34,604 nt of DNA, taken from Bacillota bacterium. GTDB taxonomy: Bacteria; Bacillota; Bacilli; Alicyclobacillales; SLC66. The DNA lies in contig JAKACX010000023.1 of NCBI GenBank assembly GCA_021821055.1, positions 1 through 34,604 on the forward strand. The letters run 5' to 3'. A model generated the notes under the pieces. That model searched no databases. It was not told the origin of the DNA and saw only the letters and a program-made list of their open reading frames with translations. Each line of letters opens with the position of its first letter. The stretch's first letter is position 1. Below are positions 33,829-34,604 of the stretch, piece after piece. Position numbers and translations under genes: made by a program.

Positions 33829-34604
33829 ATGACTGCGGCGAGTTTCCGCGATCTGCCCGCGGTGCACCTGCTGTTGGCGCACGAGCGCGCGGCGGACTGG
33901 ATGGCGTCGCACGGCCGCGAGCGGGTGGTAGCGGCGATCCAGCAGGCGGTGGACGACGCGCGGGATAAATTGCGCGCCGGACTGGCGCCGCAACTGACAC
34001 AAGACGCCCTTTTGGACGAAGCGGAGCGGCGGCTGCATGAAGCGGTCCGGCCGCATTTTCAGCCTGTGATCAACGCTACGGGAACGGTATTGCACACGAA
34101 CCTCGGCCGGGCGCCCCTGGCCGCCGAGGCGGTGGCGGCGATCGTGCGGACGGCAAAAGGCTACAGCAATCTGGAATTCGACCTGAAGACGGGCCAGCGC
34201 GGCTTGCGCCACGACCACGTCGAGCCGCTGATCTGCCGCCTGACCGGCGCGGAGGCGGCGCTTGTGGTGAACAATAACGCCGCGGCCGTGTTTCTCACGC
34301 TGACGGAATTGGCCCGGGGAAAGAGAGTGGCCATTTCGCGCGGAGAGTTGGTGGAAATCGGCGGCTCGTTTCGCGTCTCGGAGGTGATGCGCCAGAGCGG
34401 CGCGACGCTGGTCGAGGTGGGGACGACGAACAAGACGCACGAGGCAGACTACGAAGCGGCGCTCGAGGACGGGGCCGACATGGTGCTGCGCGTGCACACG
34501 TCGAATTTCCGCATTGTCGGCTTCACGTCCAGGCCGTCGCTCGAGGCCCTGGCGGAGTTGGCGCATCGCTACGGCGCGCTCTTGGTGGAGGATCTCGGCA
34601 GCGG
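33829..34604 (+). CDS. selA: L-seryl-tRNA(Sec) selenium transferase SelA, 3' end beyond window
   Basis: 258 complete codons to the window edge. SelA is a PLP enzyme that turns Ser-tRNA(Sec) into Sec-tRNA(Sec) with selenophosphate. ATG 33829 has AGAGGT 8 nt upstream; the ATG at 33822 is in another frame. Seen motifs: N-terminal helical domain with LPAVHLLLAHERA, then INATGTVLHTNLGRAPL, GYSNLEFDLKTGQRG, LVVNNNAAAVFLTL and RGELVEIGGSFRV. The PLP lysine (about residue 295) lies beyond the window. Its presence implies selenocysteine use in this organism; selB, selC and selD are likely nearby or elsewhere. Confidence 0.95.
   Translation, partial: MTAASFRDLPAVHLLLAHERAADWMASHGRERVVAAIQQAVDDARDKLRAGLAPQLTQDALLDEAERRLHEAVRPHFQPVINATGTVLHTNLGRAPLAAEAVAAIVRTAKGYSNLEFDLKTGQRGLRHDHVEPLICRLTGAEAALVVNNNAAAVFLTLTELARGKRVAISRGELVEIGGSFRVSEVMRQSGATLVEVGTTNKTHEADYEAALEDGADMVLRVHTSNFRIVGFTSRPSLEALAELAHRYGALLVEDLGS

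Overview
The window is a 34.6-kb stretch of a GC-rich chromosome that looks like a spore-forming Bacillota, most likely an Alicyclobacillus-type thermoacidophile. That assignment is inference. It rests on strong AGGAGG-type ribosome binding sites, a YheC/YheD spore-coat-type ATP-grasp protein, a DUF2642-like protein, a kumamolisin-like S53 acid protease, and MsmX-style sugar ABC operons that carry no ATPase gene of their own. No phage, insertion sequence, CRISPR array, rRNA or tRNA was recognised.

Layout. 1-1.6 kb: a LysR regulator convergent with a DUF2642-like gene. 1.9-2.1 kb: a 103-bp tandem repeat just upstream of a GH15 glucoamylase. 4.2-10.4 kb: a leftward maltodextrin operon in the order malE, malF, malG, GH13 neopullulanase-type enzyme, malR. 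11.1-12.6 kb: an RsmF-type rRNA methyltransferase. 12.8-15.6 kb: a rightward operon of a GT39-type membrane glycosyltransferase, a GT2 polyprenyl-phosphate glycosyltransferase, a DUF2304 protein and queF. 15.6-19.4 kb: a second CUT1 sugar ABC operon (binding protein and two permeases) behind a rich regulatory region. 19.6-21.6 kb: a secreted sedolisin on the minus strand. 21.9-22.7 kb: decayed remains of a further sugar operon (permease tail and probable isomerase). 22.9-24.1 kb: a YheC/YheD gene. 24.7-26.2 kb: amtB behind a near-consensus promoter flanked by two GlnR/TnrA-like boxes. 26.3-30.1 kb: a three-gene ABC-2 export system with a large membrane-anchored partner. 30.2-31.9 kb: a membrane-anchored Roadblock/LC7-like protein, an NFU Fe-S scaffold and a thioredoxin. 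32.1-33.6 kb: a 42-residue membrane protein and hemL on the minus strand. 33.8 kb to the end: selA, cut by the window edge.

How the genes fit together. The GH15 and GH13 enzymes have no signal peptide, so imported maltodextrins are probably hydrolysed in the cytoplasm under MalR control. The second ABC operon and the decayed third one show several sugar-uptake modules within about 18 kb. The sedolisin would supply peptides outside the cell at low pH, and amtB supplies ammonium under probable nitrogen control. Intergenic regions repeatedly carry short perfect tandem repeats, with units of 8, 10, 10, 13, 13, 29 and 103 bp, a noticeable local habit of this genome.
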